In this document: in pieces, positions 17,124 to 26,112 of the stretch
Position numbering within the stretch: position 1 is the stretch's first letter
How the letters are laid out: every line of letters starts with the position of its first letter
Assembly: GCF_003185655.1 (NCBI RefSeq)
Contig: NZ_QHJQ01000016.1
Coordinates: forward strand, 1 to 26,323
Source: Coraliomargarita sinensis
GTDB lineage: Bacteria > Verrucomicrobiota > Verrucomicrobiia > Opitutales > Coraliomargaritaceae
DNA: 26,323 bases
Direction: 5' to 3'
Translations under genes and position numbers: made by a program
Notes under the pieces: generated by a model
What the model was told of the DNA's origin: nothing
What the model saw: the letters and a program-made list of their open reading frames with translations, nothing else
The model's database searches: none

Positions 17124-17933
17124 GTGACTGCTCTCAACAAAGCGCCCGGCCTGGACTTTGATTCGCTCCAGTTGGTGGATCGCCCGTGGTTTCCTTACCT
17201 CTGTACGGAGATTGACTTCTGGCAGTGGAAAACAGCGGGGGAGGATCATTTTAATTTCTGGTTGGCTTTGGCGGGGGACGGGTATCTCAGTTGTGACGGT
17301 CAGGCCTTTCGCATCCAGCCGGGTAGTTTTTTTGTCTTTTCTCCACACCAGAGTATCAGTGCGGCGCACTATTCCGGCCCCAGGATTACACGTTTCTCGG
17401 CGCACTTTTTCCCGTTGCGAAACGGAGAGCGGCTCCAGCAAATTGAAGGCCTGCCGCATCTTGGGGGTGTGGTGGATTCCCTGGCATCGGCCAAGCGGCA
17501 GATCGACCTGATTATGCGGGTCGCCTTACGTCGGGAAGATGACGCTGTGCTCGCCCGGAAACTTTATGAGTTTATCCTTCAGGTAACAGGTGGCAGGACC
17601 TGTGATGCGCTCAGTCCGGCGGTGAGCGAGGCCTTGCGTGTTTTTCGGGAAGACCCGGCATCGGTTCAATCCATCCATGAGTTTGCCCGGAGCATGGGCA
17701 TCTCACGTTCGCATTTCGACCGGGAGTTTACCGCGCAAATCGGCCAGCCTCCGCGCCAGTTCCTCATCAATTGTAAGATTATCGAGGCACGCCGCTATCT
17801 GGAAAGCAGTTCGCTCCGAGTCGGTGAGATCGCCGAGGCACTTGGCTACAAGGATATCTATTTTTTCAGCCGTCAGTTTAAACAGCTGGTGGGCCTCTCG
17901 CCAGTCCACTATCGCCGGGGACTCCAGGTTTAA
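17124..17933 (+). CDS. AraC-family transcriptional regulator
   Basis: Cytoplasmic DNA-binding regulator, 269 residues from GTG 17124. Residues about 10-150 form a cupin-like ligand-sensing domain (LALAGDGYLSCDGQAFRIQPGSFFVFSPHQ). The last about 100 residues hold two helix-turn-helix motifs: SVQSIHEFARSMGISRSHFDREFTAQIG, then SSLRVGEIAEALGYKDIYFFSRQFKQLVGLSP. The second is the AraC signature. The frame stays open far upstream through the SDR gene's antisense strand. ATG 17046 would overlap the SDR start (shared CATG), so GTG 17124 is preferred but unproved. It is divergent from the SDR-uxaC block and probably controls it in response to a sugar acid. Confidence 0.85.
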   Translation: MTALNKAPGLDFDSLQLVDRPWFPYLCTEIDFWQWKTAGEDHFNFWLALAGDGYLSCDGQAFRIQPGSFFVFSPHQSISAAHYSGPRITRFSAHFFPLRNGERLQQIEGLPHLGGVVDSLASAKRQIDLIMRVALRREDDAVLARKLYEFILQVTGGRTCDALSPAVSEALRVFREDPASVQSIHEFARSMGISRSHFDREFTAQIGQPPRQFLINCKIIEARRYLESSSLRVGEIAEALGYKDIYFFSRQFKQLVGLSPVHYRRGLQV

Positions 17934-18111
17934 AATAGGATTGCCGGAGTGGAGGCCTGATCCTTCGGGAAGCATGAGAGCATCAAGTAAAACCCTGTAG
18001 CCCTGTTCGTGAGAACGGGGATCGATGCGGTGCGAGGTCCTTCTCAATTCGGAAAGAAGGGTAGGCAAAATAATTAAACCTTCTGCAAAATTGCTACTAT
18101 ACCAGGTGCCA

Positions 18112-18546
18112 CTATGCCTGGATAAAACAAAACATGAGTAGCAGCAGGCCCAAACCAAAGCCCATCACAGTTAAGCTGTCCTGCTGAATCCCCGGCTTGG
18201 CAACTGAGAGTGAAGGGCATGACCGGCAGTATGAAACATCGAATTTGCTGGTTTCTTCGACTAATTCCTGTGTGGCAATTGCCTGGCTGTGGGCACTGCC
18301 GCCCCCGAAGCAAAAACGATGACCGGTATATTCACGGCCGCCTACGAAGTACCGGTATTTTAAACGGATCTTAGCTGAAGTTCCGCCACCATTTTGCCCG
18401 CCGTGGTGGCGCGTTTCGATCCGGCTGAATATGACTTCTGCTTTCACGCTGGGCCAACTTCGGCTTAGATAGCCGAGCGCAACCCGGTAGGCCCCAAAAA
18501 TGAAAATAGCCGAAGCAATCGCATAAAATATAAATGCGGGATCCAT
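18112..18546 (-). CDS. DUF3592-like membrane protein
   Basis: 144 residues with a hydrophobic segment at each end (about 5-24 and 124-143). Between them: SWPSVKAEVIFSRIE, then LKYRYFVGGREYTGHRFCFGG and a SVAKPG-type turn before the second helix. This arrangement (helix, SWP.V.A.V, Y.Y.V.G..Y.G, VAKPG, helix) is that of DUF3592, a family of unknown function. A run HHGGQNGGG lies in the middle. No operon partner: the neighbours run on the other strand. The flanking gaps (17934-18111 and 18547-18726) show nothing distinctive apart from a small GCAAAA/TTTTGC hairpin at 18583-18599. Confidence 0.7.
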   Translation of the reverse strand: MDPAFIFYAIASAIFIFGAYRVALGYLSRSWPSVKAEVIFSRIETRHHGGQNGGGTSAKIRLKYRYFVGGREYTGHRFCFGGGSAHSQAIATQELVEETSKFDVSYCRSCPSLSVAKPGIQQDSLTVMGFGLGLLLLMFCFIQA

Positions 18547-18691
18547 ATAGTCTTCTCCGCTTAGGCATTTATTTAATTGAATGCAAAAACTTCTTTTGCG
18601 GCTCTGGAATGCTCTGCGAATGATGAAGCGTTAAGAGAGGAATTCTGTGGTCTAATCCCGTGCGCCCTGCCGGCAAGCTGGCAAGTAGAAG

Positions 18692-18720
18692 TTGACAAGC
18701 CAGTCACTGCTGCCGTCAAT
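18692..18720 (+). promoter_or_regulatory. Possible trpS promoter
   Basis: A perfect TTGACA (18692-18697), 17 bases, then GTCAAT (18715-18720), a 3 of 6 match to TATAAT. If real, transcription would start at or next to the ATG at 18727, giving a leaderless mRNA. The -10 is weak. Confidence 0.25.
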
Positions 18721-18726
18721 CGCCTC

Positions 18727-19794
18727 ATGAGCGACAATAAGCCTGTCATCCTAACCTGTGCACAGCCCACCGGCGTCCTGACGATCGGTAATTACCTCGG
18801 TGCGGTCAAAAATTGGGCCACGATGCTGGATGACTACGACTGTTACTTCGGGGTGGTGGACCAGCATGCGATTACGGTGAAGTATACCCCCGCCGAATTG
18901 CGGAAGAATACGCTTTCCTGCGTGGCTCAATACATCGCCTGCGGTCTCGATCCGGAGCGCTCGAATATTTTCATTCAGTCGCACGTGACCGGGCACACCG
19001 AGCTGGCCTGGGTGCTCAGCTGCATCACCCCGATTGGGGACCTCCAGCGCATGACGCAATTTAAGGAAAAAGCGGCCAAGCTGGGATTCAAAGTGGCCGA
19101 AGGGGATGGAGCCGACCTGAAGTTTTCGCATGAAGGGGCTCGTGCCCAGGCCTCGGTCAACTCCGGGCTGTTGATGTATCCGGTTCTGATGGCGGCGGAT
19201 ATCCTGCTCTACAACGCCGATGCTGTGCCGGTTGGCAACGACCAGCGTCAGCACCTCGAGCTTTGCCGTGATTTGGCTCAACGTTTCAACCATAACTACT
19301 CCGAGACTTTTACCATCCCTGAGCCTTTTATCCCCGCCTCCGGGGCCCGGATCATGTCGCTGCAGGACCCGGATCGTAAAATGTCCAAGAGCGACGAGAA
19401 TCAAAACGCCACACTTTACATTCTGGACGACCCAAAGGTCCTGCAGAAAAAGATCATGAGCGCGGTGACCGACTCCGGTAGTGAGATCAAGGCTGCCGAC
19501 GATAAGCCCGGTGTCTCCAATCTCCTGCAGATCTATGCCGCTTCCTCCGGGCGCGAGATCGCTGATATCGAAGCATCGCTGGCTGGCGAGGGCTACGGCA
19601 CCTTGAAGAAGGAGGTGGCCGATGCCGTGATCGCCATGCTCGAACCGGTGCAGGCCAGGTATAAAGAACTGATTGCCGACAAGGCCTATCTAGAAGGTGT
19701 GCTCAAGGCCGGAGCCGGCGTGGCTCAGAAACGGGCTTACAAGATCCTCTCCAAGGTCTATCGAAAAGCAGGTTTCGTGGAGCGGCCACGTTAG
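18727..19794 (+). CDS. trpS: Tryptophanyl-tRNA synthetase
   Basis: Class I synthetase that charges tRNA-Trp. 355 residues from ATG 18727 (MSDNKPVILTCAQPTG), a typical length; the open frame extends 50 codons upstream, but that part lacks family similarity. The HIGH motif appears as TIGNYLG (19-25), and KMSKSDEN at 218-225 is the second signature. Other family blocks: VVDQHAIT, SHVTGHTELAWVLSC and YPVLMAADILLYNADAVPVGNDQRQHLELCRD, here with a 20-residue insertion after MTQFKEKA as in many TrpRS. It stands alone. Confidence 0.97.
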   Translation: MSDNKPVILTCAQPTGVLTIGNYLGAVKNWATMLDDYDCYFGVVDQHAITVKYTPAELRKNTLSCVAQYIACGLDPERSNIFIQSHVTGHTELAWVLSCITPIGDLQRMTQFKEKAAKLGFKVAEGDGADLKFSHEGARAQASVNSGLLMYPVLMAADILLYNADAVPVGNDQRQHLELCRDLAQRFNHNYSETFTIPEPFIPASGARIMSLQDPDRKMSKSDENQNATLYILDDPKVLQKKIMSAVTDSGSEIKAADDKPGVSNLLQIYAASSGREIADIEASLAGEGYGTLKKEVADAVIAMLEPVQARYKELIADKAYLEGVLKAGAGVAQKRAYKILSKVYRKAGFVERPR

Positions 19795-19872
19795 GCTACA
19801 TCGAAAAGAGAGTTGATTGCTGTTGGATGAGTGGTTTGACTGTGTCCCCGAACAGCGTACAGCCCCTTTTGC

Positions 19873-21231
19873 ATGCATCCTGACGACGACCCGCAAACAA
19901 CGCTCAGTAAGTGGCCCTTCATACTCGGGGACGTCTTGCTTGTCGCTACCGCTCTCTCCATTGCGGTTCTCGGTGGCTGGCAACTCACGAACTGGCAGGT
20001 TGGGGCCTGTGTTGCCGCAGTGGCCCTGGGGGCAGGGCTCTTCGTTCTGCCTTACGTGGTGGAGTTTAAGGTGCGGGTGCGCGAAGAGCGTGAAGACCGC
20101 GAGGCGGATCTGCGTATTTTACAGAAACATATCCTGAATGCAGAACAGGAAATCAGTGGGCTGGATGCCCGGATGCGTGGTCTGGAGGATTCGGTCTCCC
20201 AGGCTGGGGGCCCCAATGCCGCGCTGACGGAAGTCATCGACCAAAAAATAAAGCAACTGGAGGAAGACCGCAGGGCCCAGGAGAAAGTTGTGCAGGACTT
20301 ACAGGAGGAGTTTAAAGCCTTGCCCAAGGAAGTGCCGCCCGCATTCGACCCGGAAGTGCTGGAGCCGATTGAAAAACGCCTGGCCGCGCTTGAGGCGAAA
20401 CCGAAGCCGGAACCCGCACCCAAAGCCGTTGGGCCAGCACCGGTCGAAACGGGCCCGAAACAAGCGGAACCGGCTCCCTCGACCGGGAAGACAACACCGC
20501 CAGCCAAGCCGGAAAAGACCGTGGCTCAAATCGAGCGCCCCAAGCGCTCCGCCCGTGAGCGGCATGGTCCCGAGGAAGCTCGGCTTCTGCAGCGTGCGAT
20601 TACTGATAAGGGGGATAATTCTTCGGCGGCGGTCAGCCGGATCATCGAGTCCAAGGCGAAAGAGCAAGCGGCCAAACCGTCTCCCGAGGCAAAGGCACCG
20701 GAGCCCGTTGTCGAAGAGCCCGAGCCCGAGGTCGAGGAAAAGGAAGCGGAGCAGGATTCCCCTCCATCCGAGACGCCGGAAGCCACCGAAGGGAAGGTCC
20801 CTGCCGAAGAAAAGGCCAGTTCCACCGAAGAGGAAGCACGGCCCGAAAAGGAGAATGTCGAAAACAGGCAAGTTCCGGACGAAACCCACAAGGCTCCCGA
20901 AGCTGGAAGTGCGGGCATGCTCTTTGACGAGGAGAAAATCACTTCGCCTGTTACCCGAACGAAAGCCAAAAAGAATGATGCTGTGCTGACTGCCTCCGTT
21001 TTTATCGGAATCGGGAACAAGCCCTACTTGCGCGGCAGTGGAGGAGGCCTGAATTGGGACAAAGGTGTCGTGATGGAATTTCAGGAAATTGGCAAATGGC
21101 GTTGGGTGGCTCCTTCGGATCTGGACGCTGCGATTGACGTTCAAATCTACCGGAATGACGAGGATCCCGACAAATCCGGGAAATATACGGTCGAGCCTGG
21201 TCAGAAACTAGAGGTTTCCCCGGTCTTTTGA
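19873..21231 (+). CDS. Membrane-anchored coiled-coil protein with a possible carbohydrate-binding-like C-terminal domain
   Basis: 452 residues, not recognised as a named family. Two hydrophobic helices (about 15-35 and 43-63) are followed by a charged coiled coil (about 65-150, EEREDREADLRILQKHILNAE...). A long Pro/Glu/Ala/Lys-rich disordered region (about 172-345) with many PEP/PAP steps comes next, then a compact C-terminal domain (about 370-452) containing VFIGIGNKPYLRGSGGGLNWD and GKWRWVAPSDL. That last part resembles the beta-sandwich of starch-binding/CBM48-like or glycogen-binding modules by pattern (G-x-NWD, then W, then a short strand run), which I cannot confirm. The kinase gene begins 44 bases downstream in the same direction, so they may share a transcript. 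Confidence 0.75.
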   Translation: MHPDDDPQTTLSKWPFILGDVLLVATALSIAVLGGWQLTNWQVGACVAAVALGAGLFVLPYVVEFKVRVREEREDREADLRILQKHILNAEQEISGLDARMRGLEDSVSQAGGPNAALTEVIDQKIKQLEEDRRAQEKVVQDLQEEFKALPKEVPPAFDPEVLEPIEKRLAALEAKPKPEPAPKAVGPAPVETGPKQAEPAPSTGKTTPPAKPEKTVAQIERPKRSARERHGPEEARLLQRAITDKGDNSSAAVSRIIESKAKEQAAKPSPEAKAPEPVVEEPEPEVEEKEAEQDSPPSETPEATEGKVPAEEKASSTEEEARPEKENVENRQVPDETHKAPEAGSAGMLFDEEKITSPVTRTKAKKNDAVLTASVFIGIGNKPYLRGSGGGLNWDKGVVMEFQEIGKWRWVAPSDLDAAIDVQIYRNDEDPDKSGKYTVEPGQKLEVSPVF

Positions 21232-21275
21232 TACGTTCTTGCCTTTTGTCAGCGTCCGACACATCAAGAAAACAG

Positions 21276-22799
21276 ATGAGCGAGAAAGACTATCCTGAGT
21301 TGCCCCTCAGTTTTGAGGAATTGTTAGCCAACTTTCCGGATGCGGTGGTCGTTCATAGTATGGATAACCGGATCCTGTATTGGAATCGTTTTGCCGAGAG
21401 TCTTTACGGATGGTCTGCGGAAGAGATTATGGGTCGGTCGATCGAGCGGATCTTTTATCTCGATAGCCAACATCGGAAAGTCGCGGTGGCTGAGTTGCGC
21501 GACAAAGGGAGTTGGTCCGGTGAGCTCCGCCAAATCGATCGTGAGGGGCACGAACACTTAATCGATGCCCGCCAACAGCTGTATCGCGACAGCGCGGGCG
21601 AGGCGCTTGCCGTGCTTTCTTTCAACCGCGACATCACTCAGGAAAAGAAACAGGCCGATGCCGCGGCACGGGCGCATCATATTCAGTCGTCGAGTTTGCT
21701 GGCCGGTGGAATCGCCCATGAGTTAAATAATGCACTCGCTCCCATCATGCTTTCATCCGCCATGCTCAAGCGGACGGTGGCCGATGATAAATCGAAGGGT
21801 ATGGTGGCCATGATCGAAAAATGCGCGACCAAAGGGGCGGATTTGATCACCGATCTTCTCGCCTTCGAGCGTGGAAAAGGCGGGGGCAACGAAGTCATAC
21901 GCAAGACCCAGATCCTTCGTGCGATTCAACGGGCCAAGGTAGCCGTGGTGCCGGAGAATGTGGATCTGAACGTCCACATGGCCGAAGACCTTTGGGAGTT
22001 TCGCGGTGAGGCCGCTGAACTAAACGAGGCTTATCAGCACATCATGCAAAATGCCTGCGAGGCGATGCCGGATGGCGGCACGCTCTCGATTGAAGTGGCG
22101 AATTGCCGCTGCGATGAAAACTTTGCCAATCTCGCCCCCGAAGCCGAAGTCGGCGCTTACGTCAGTATCGCTTTCAAGGATACCGGTTTCGGTATTGATG
22201 AGAACATCATTAAACGCGTCGCCGAACCTTTTTTCACCACCAAAGAGCCCAAGCAGGGCTTTGGCTTCGGCCTCTCCAATACCCAGGCGATCGTCAAGGG
22301 ACACAAGGGGTTCATGGTGCTCGAAAGTAATAGGGGCACCGGCACCACACTGACGCTCTACATACCCGCCGATGCGCAGGATCAGGATGGCGGCGAGGGT
22401 GTATCAATAGTGGAAGATCGCAGTTCGGGGAACGGACGTCTTGTTTTGGTGGCCGATGACGAGCTCTTTATCCGTGAGACGATTAAACGAACTTTGGAAG
22501 ACCGTGGTTATCGTGTGCTAACGGCTCAGGACGGAACCGAGGCACTGGCCGTGTATGCGGCCAACCAAACTGAGATCGACATGGTCGTCACCAATGTGGA
22601 GATGCCATTCATGGATGGCCCGGCGCTTTGCCGCGCGCTCAAGAAGCTTAACCCTGATGTGCGCATACTGGTGTCGAGTGGACACAAGCAGCGGGAAAAA
22701 GTACAGGAGATCAAGGCCTGTGGGGTGGAGCAGTTTTTGGCCAAGCCCTACACCGCCGATCAACTGGCGGATCGTATCAAAACACTCATCGAGGAATAA
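21276..22799 (+). CDS. Cytosolic PAS-histidine kinase with C-terminal receiver lacking the phospho-Asp
   Basis: 507 residues from ATG 21276 (MSEKDYPELP); an earlier GTG/ATG-type extension to 21228 overlaps the preceding gene and is less likely. No membrane helix. PAS sensor at about 10-125 (SMDNRILYWNRFAESLYGWSAEEIMGR). H-box with phospho-His148 in GGIAHELNNALAP. ATPase domain with N-box NEAYQHIMQNACEAMPDGG (250-268), DTGFGI (302-307), and GFGFGLSNTQAIVKGHKG. Receiver at 388-507 keeps the acidic pair Asp394/Asp395, Ser467/468 and Lys490 (LAKPY), but VVTNVEMPFMDG has Asn440 where the phospho-Asp is expected (AAT, 22593-22595). So the receiver should not accept phosphate from the kinase; the output is probably a separate protein. 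Confidence 0.93.
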   Translation: MSEKDYPELPLSFEELLANFPDAVVVHSMDNRILYWNRFAESLYGWSAEEIMGRSIERIFYLDSQHRKVAVAELRDKGSWSGELRQIDREGHEHLIDARQQLYRDSAGEALAVLSFNRDITQEKKQADAAARAHHIQSSSLLAGGIAHELNNALAPIMLSSAMLKRTVADDKSKGMVAMIEKCATKGADLITDLLAFERGKGGGNEVIRKTQILRAIQRAKVAVVPENVDLNVHMAEDLWEFRGEAAELNEAYQHIMQNACEAMPDGGTLSIEVANCRCDENFANLAPEAEVGAYVSIAFKDTGFGIDENIIKRVAEPFFTTKEPKQGFGFGLSNTQAIVKGHKGFMVLESNRGTGTTLTLYIPADAQDQDGGEGVSIVEDRSSGNGRLVLVADDELFIRETIKRTLEDRGYRVLTAQDGTEALAVYAANQTEIDMVVTNVEMPFMDGPALCRALKKLNPDVRILVSSGHKQREKVQEIKACGVEQFLAKPYTADQLADRIKTLIEE

Positions 22800-22866
22800 A
22801 AAGGATAGGCTTCAGTCCCCAAACTTTGGTGTAGACCCCAAAAAGCTCCGATTATTCATCGAAGCA

Positions 22867-22952
<86 letters not shown>

Positions 22953-23080
22953 TGTCAACACTACGACGAATGGACGTCTTGAGCGTGATTGCAAGATTTT
23001 GTGTTATTCTGGTTTCCTGAATGTGACATTTTGCCCGTTGATTTCCTTACGCAGATGTATTTTCTCTGTAGTGTGACGTT

Positions 23081-23551
23081 ATGAATATTCTTTTCATAGA
23101 GGATGAGAAAGATCTTCAAGCTAGCGCTGTGGCGCAGTTGGAATTGAAAGGGCATATAGTCTATCCTACCTTTGATCTGGAGGAGTCGCGGGCCATCTTG
23201 TCGGACCAGAGCATCAGGATCGACTTGATTATCAGTGATCATCGTTTGCCGGACGGTCTCGGTATACAGTTTGTTCTGGAGATACGTGACCAGTTCCCGG
23301 AGTGCAAAACCGTGATTGTCTCGGGCTGCTTGACGCCCAAAGACATTGAGACCCTGGAAGAAAACGACATCCCATACTACAAAAAACCTCTCCTATACGC
23401 TCGGGTGATCGAGGAGATGCGTGACAAGCCTTTGGATTCGGCACCCGTGCATGTGGCCCCGGAACCCGAGCCTGAGTTGCCCGCCGGGCCTGAGCCGGAG
23501 CCGGAAGTTTCTGAGAAGAAAAAAGTCTTTGGATTTTGGCCTTTCCGTTAG
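23081..23551 (+). CDS. Single-domain response regulator with Pro/Glu-rich linker and FGFWPFR tail
   Basis: 156 residues. Residues 1-118 are a complete receiver: acidic pair Glu7/Asp8, phospho-site Asp53 in IISDHRLPDG, Ser81 in IVSGC, and Lys101/102 in YYKKPLL. No DNA-binding or enzymatic output domain follows. Residues about 122-143 are a PEPEPE-type linker, then SEKKKVFGFWPFR to the stop. Such tails (basic stretch plus aromatic cluster) can bind a partner or a membrane; this is inference. It lies one tRNA away from the kinase with the Asn-substituted receiver, making it a candidate phospho-acceptor partner. Confidence 0.85.
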   Translation: MNILFIEDEKDLQASAVAQLELKGHIVYPTFDLEESRAILSDQSIRIDLIISDHRLPDGLGIQFVLEIRDQFPECKTVIVSGCLTPKDIETLEENDIPYYKKPLLYARVIEEMRDKPLDSAPVHVAPEPEPELPAGPEPEPEVSEKKKVFGFWPFR

Positions 23552-23627
23552 GTACTATGATGCCTCTTCGGAGTCAGTTCGGTATTCAGCTGTCAATTCG
23601 GGCGCTCTAATGACAAGGCATCGACTG

Positions 23628-23683
23628 AGCGTGGCCCTCCATCTCGTCGTAGGTGCGACGGCACCGAGATGAAGTCGAACGCT
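23628..23683. repeat. Nested hairpin element (REP-like)
   Basis: Outer pairs AGCGT (23628-23632)/ACGCT (23679-23683); middle stem CATCTCG (23640-23646)/CGAGATG (23665-23671); inner GTCG/CGAC around TAGGTG (23646-23659), partly competing with the middle stem. It lies between the response regulator and the sucCD terminator. It has no T-run, so it is not an obvious terminator; it could be another palindromic repeat family. Confidence 0.45.
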
Positions 23684-23699
23684 TTGGAATTGCCCACAC

Positions 23700-23736
23700 A
23701 AAAAATCTGCCCGGGCCGGAGCCAGCGGGCAGATTT
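23700..23736 (-). terminator. Rho-independent terminator of sucCD
   Basis: An 11-bp stem, AAATCTGCCCG (23703-23713) with CGGGCAGATTT (23726-23736), and a 12-nt loop. On the minus strand it is followed by T residues (complement of the A run 23700-23705). It lies 51 bases after the sucD stop. Confidence 0.88.
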
Positions 23737-23787
23737 CGAAATTTTGAAACACTCGACGATGCGTGACTAGCACATCGTGAGTGGCGC

Positions 23788-24672
23788 TTAGCCCTTGTAG
23801 ATCTTTAGCAGAGCGTCGGCGATCTCGGAAGGATTGCGGGCGATGGAGACGCCGGCATCTTCCATGGCGGCAAATTTCGCTTCGGCTGTGCCGGCACCGG
23901 ATGCCGACACAATTGCCCCAGCGTGGCCCATGGTCCGGCCTTTGGGCGCGGATGCTCCGGCGATAAAGCCGGCGACCGGCTTTTTCACGTGTTCCTTGAT
24001 ATAGGCACAGGCATCTTCCTCGGCGCTGCCACCGATCTCACCGATCATGATGATGGCGTCGGTATCCGGATCTTCGTTAAACATCCGAATGGCATCGGTC
24101 TGCGAGGTGCCGTTGATGGGATCGCCGCCGATACCGATGCAAGTGGATTGGCCGTGGCCTTTTTGTGTCAACTGCCAGACCGCTTCATAAGTCAGGGTAC
24201 CGGAGCGGGAGACGACACCGACACGGCCGGGCTTGTGGATGTAGCCGGGCATGATGCCGATCTTGCACTCGCCCGGCGTGATGATGCCGGGGCAGTTCGG
24301 GCCGATCAGGCGTGTTTTGGTGTTGTGAAAATAGAGGCGGCGGCGCACCTCGGCCATATCGCGGACAGGAACGCCCTCGGTAATGCAGATGACGAGCGGC
24401 ACTTCCGCTTCAATTGCTTCCAGAATCGAGTCGGCGGCGAAGGCCGGCGGCACATAAATCACGGATACGTTGGCGCCGTGCTCTTCGACGGCTTCGGCCA
24501 CAGTGTTACAGACGGGGACTTTATCTTCCCACATTTGACCGCCCTTGCCGGGGGTCACACCTGCGACGACGTTGGTGCCGTATTCGATGCATTGCTTCGT
24601 GTGAAAGGTGCCGGTTTTACCGGTGATCCCTTGAACGACGAGACGCGTGTCTTTGTTTACGAGAATACTCAT
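23788..24672 (-). CDS. sucD: Succinyl-CoA synthetase, alpha subunit
   Basis: ADP/GDP-forming succinyl-CoA synthetase alpha subunit of the TCA cycle, 294 residues. Marks: CoA-binding Rossmann start [99 protein letters not shown], and the phospho-His loop [11 protein letters not shown] near the C-terminus. It follows sucC by 34 bases, forming the usual sucCD pair, and ends at the terminator at 23700-23736. Confidence 0.97.
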   Translation of the reverse strand: MSILVNKDTRLVVQGITGKTGTFHTKQCIEYGTNVVAGVTPGKGGQMWEDKVPVCNTVAEAVEEHGANVSVIYVPPAFAADSILEAIEAEVPLVICITEGVPVRDMAEVRRRLYFHNTKTRLIGPNCPGIITPGECKIGIMPGYIHKPGRVGVVSRSGTLTYEAVWQLTQKGHGQSTCIGIGGDPINGTSQTDAIRMFNEDPDTDAIIMIGEIGGSAEEDACAYIKEHVKKPVAGFIAGASAPKGRTMGHAGAIVSASGAGTAEAKFAAMEDAGVSIARNPSEIADALLKIYKG

Positions 24673-24706
24673 TGGATGTGATTGCTGAAGTTTCGGTTCG
24701 CAGGAT

Positions 24707-25894
24707 TTAGTTCTGGACTTGTTTGACGATGAGCTCGGCGGCTTCGACGAGGCTGTCGGCCGGAGTCAGCGCAACATCGCTTTCGCGGAGCAGCTTTTTG
24801 CCCTCTTCGACGTTGGTACCTTCGAGCCGAACGACGAGCGGCACTTGAATGTCGACGTTCTTGGCCGCCGCAATGATCCCGCGGGCGATGACGTCACACT
24901 TCATAATACCACCGAAGATGTTGACCAGAATGCCCTTCACGTTGGGATCGGAGAGGATGATTTTAAAGGCCGCCGTGACCTGATCCTCGTTGGCACCGCC
25001 GCCGACATCGAGGAAGTTGGCGGGTTCACCACCGAAGCTCTTGATGATGTCCATAGTCGCCATGGCAAGACCGGCCCCGTTCACCATGCAGGCGATGTTA
25101 CCATCCAGCGCGATGTAGGCGAGGTGGTGCTTGGAGGCTTCCACTTCCTTGGGGTCCTCTTCATTGAGGTCGCGTAGCTGTTGGATGTCCGGGTGCTGGA
25201 AGATAGAGTTGCTGTCAAAAGAGACTTTGGCATCCAGCGCAAAGATGTCGCCAGCCGGAGTGCTGATGAGCGGATTGATCTCCACCAGCATGGCGTTCTT
25301 CTCCCAGTAAAGCTTGTAGAGTCCGGTAAGAATGCGGGCAAACTGCTTGACCTGATCGCCGCTGAAGCCGAGCTCAAAAGCGACACGGCGGCAGTGGTGG
25401 TGGCGGAGGCCCATGGTTGGGGAGATCGGCACGCGGATGATCTTCTCCGGACTTTTCTCGGCCACGTCTTCGATATCCATGCCGCCTTCGGTCGAGGCGA
25501 TGATGACGGACTGGGCCGTTTCCCGGTCGAGCACGATGGCAAGGTAGTATTCGTGCGCGATGTCGCAGGCTTCGGTGAAATAGATGGTCTGCACCTTGCG
25601 GCCTTCAGGGCCGGTTTGCTTGGTCACCAAAGTGTTATCCAACATGTGGTTGGCAGCATCCAGGGCGGCCGCGCGGCCTTGGCAGAGCTTCACGCCCCCC
25701 TCATAGCCGTCGGTGAAGGTGCCCTTGCCCCGGCCCCCCGCATGGATTTGGGCCTTCACGACGATAGTGTCATCGTCGCCCAGGTGGGAAAGTGCGGTTT
25801 CGACTTCGCGTGATGTCTGGGCAGCGTAGCCCTTTGGCACGGGGACTCCATAGTCCTTCAGAAGTCGTTTTGCTTGATACTCGTGGATGTTCAT
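24707..25894 (-). CDS. sucC: Succinyl-CoA synthetase, beta subunit
   Basis: ATP-grasp subunit that pairs with SucD. 395 residues from ATG 25894 ([22 protein letters not shown]), the canonical SucC start; an open extension upstream to 25960 is not coding by family comparison. Marks: [57 protein letters not shown], and [43 protein letters not shown]. Length is close to E. coli SucC (388). I see no clear promoter in the 218 bases upstream (25895-26112). Confidence 0.97.
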   Translation of the reverse strand: MNIHEYQAKRLLKDYGVPVPKGYAAQTSREVETALSHLGDDDTIVVKAQIHAGGRGKGTFTDGYEGGVKLCQGRAAALDAANHMLDNTLVTKQTGPEGRKVQTIYFTEACDIAHEYYLAIVLDRETAQSVIIASTEGGMDIEDVAEKSPEKIIRVPISPTMGLRHHHCRRVAFELGFSGDQVKQFARILTGLYKLYWEKNAMLVEINPLISTPAGDIFALDAKVSFDSNSIFQHPDIQQLRDLNEEDPKEVEASKHHLAYIALDGNIACMVNGAGLAMATMDIIKSFGGEPANFLDVGGGANEDQVTAAFKIILSDPNVKGILVNIFGGIMKCDVIARGIIAAAKNVDIQVPLVVRLEGTNVEEGKKLLRESDVALTPADSLVEAAELIVKQVQN

Positions 25895-26112
25895 TGCTGA
25901 TAATTTACGGTTTTTGACACGAAAGTGAGGTTCAATGCCAACGACTTGCGCGAGGTGCAACCTCTTTCAGTCCGGATTTTTGGAATTATCCTCGAGGCGC
26001 GACTTGCCCCGTGAGACCCATCTTTAAAGCAAGCACCCCTGTAAAATAAAAAAAGGGACAGGCTAATAATACTTGACTACGACTTCAATTTGAGCGATTT
26101 CCTTTTCTTAGC

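Noticed and set aside
18577..18726. 50-codon N-terminal extension of trpS
   Set aside because: Lies upstream of the conserved TrpRS start (MSDNKPVILT) and has no family similarity.
22956..23080. tRNA-Leu or response-regulator promoter
   Set aside because: Several TTG-type -35 candidates exist, but none has a convincing -10 at 16-18 bases.
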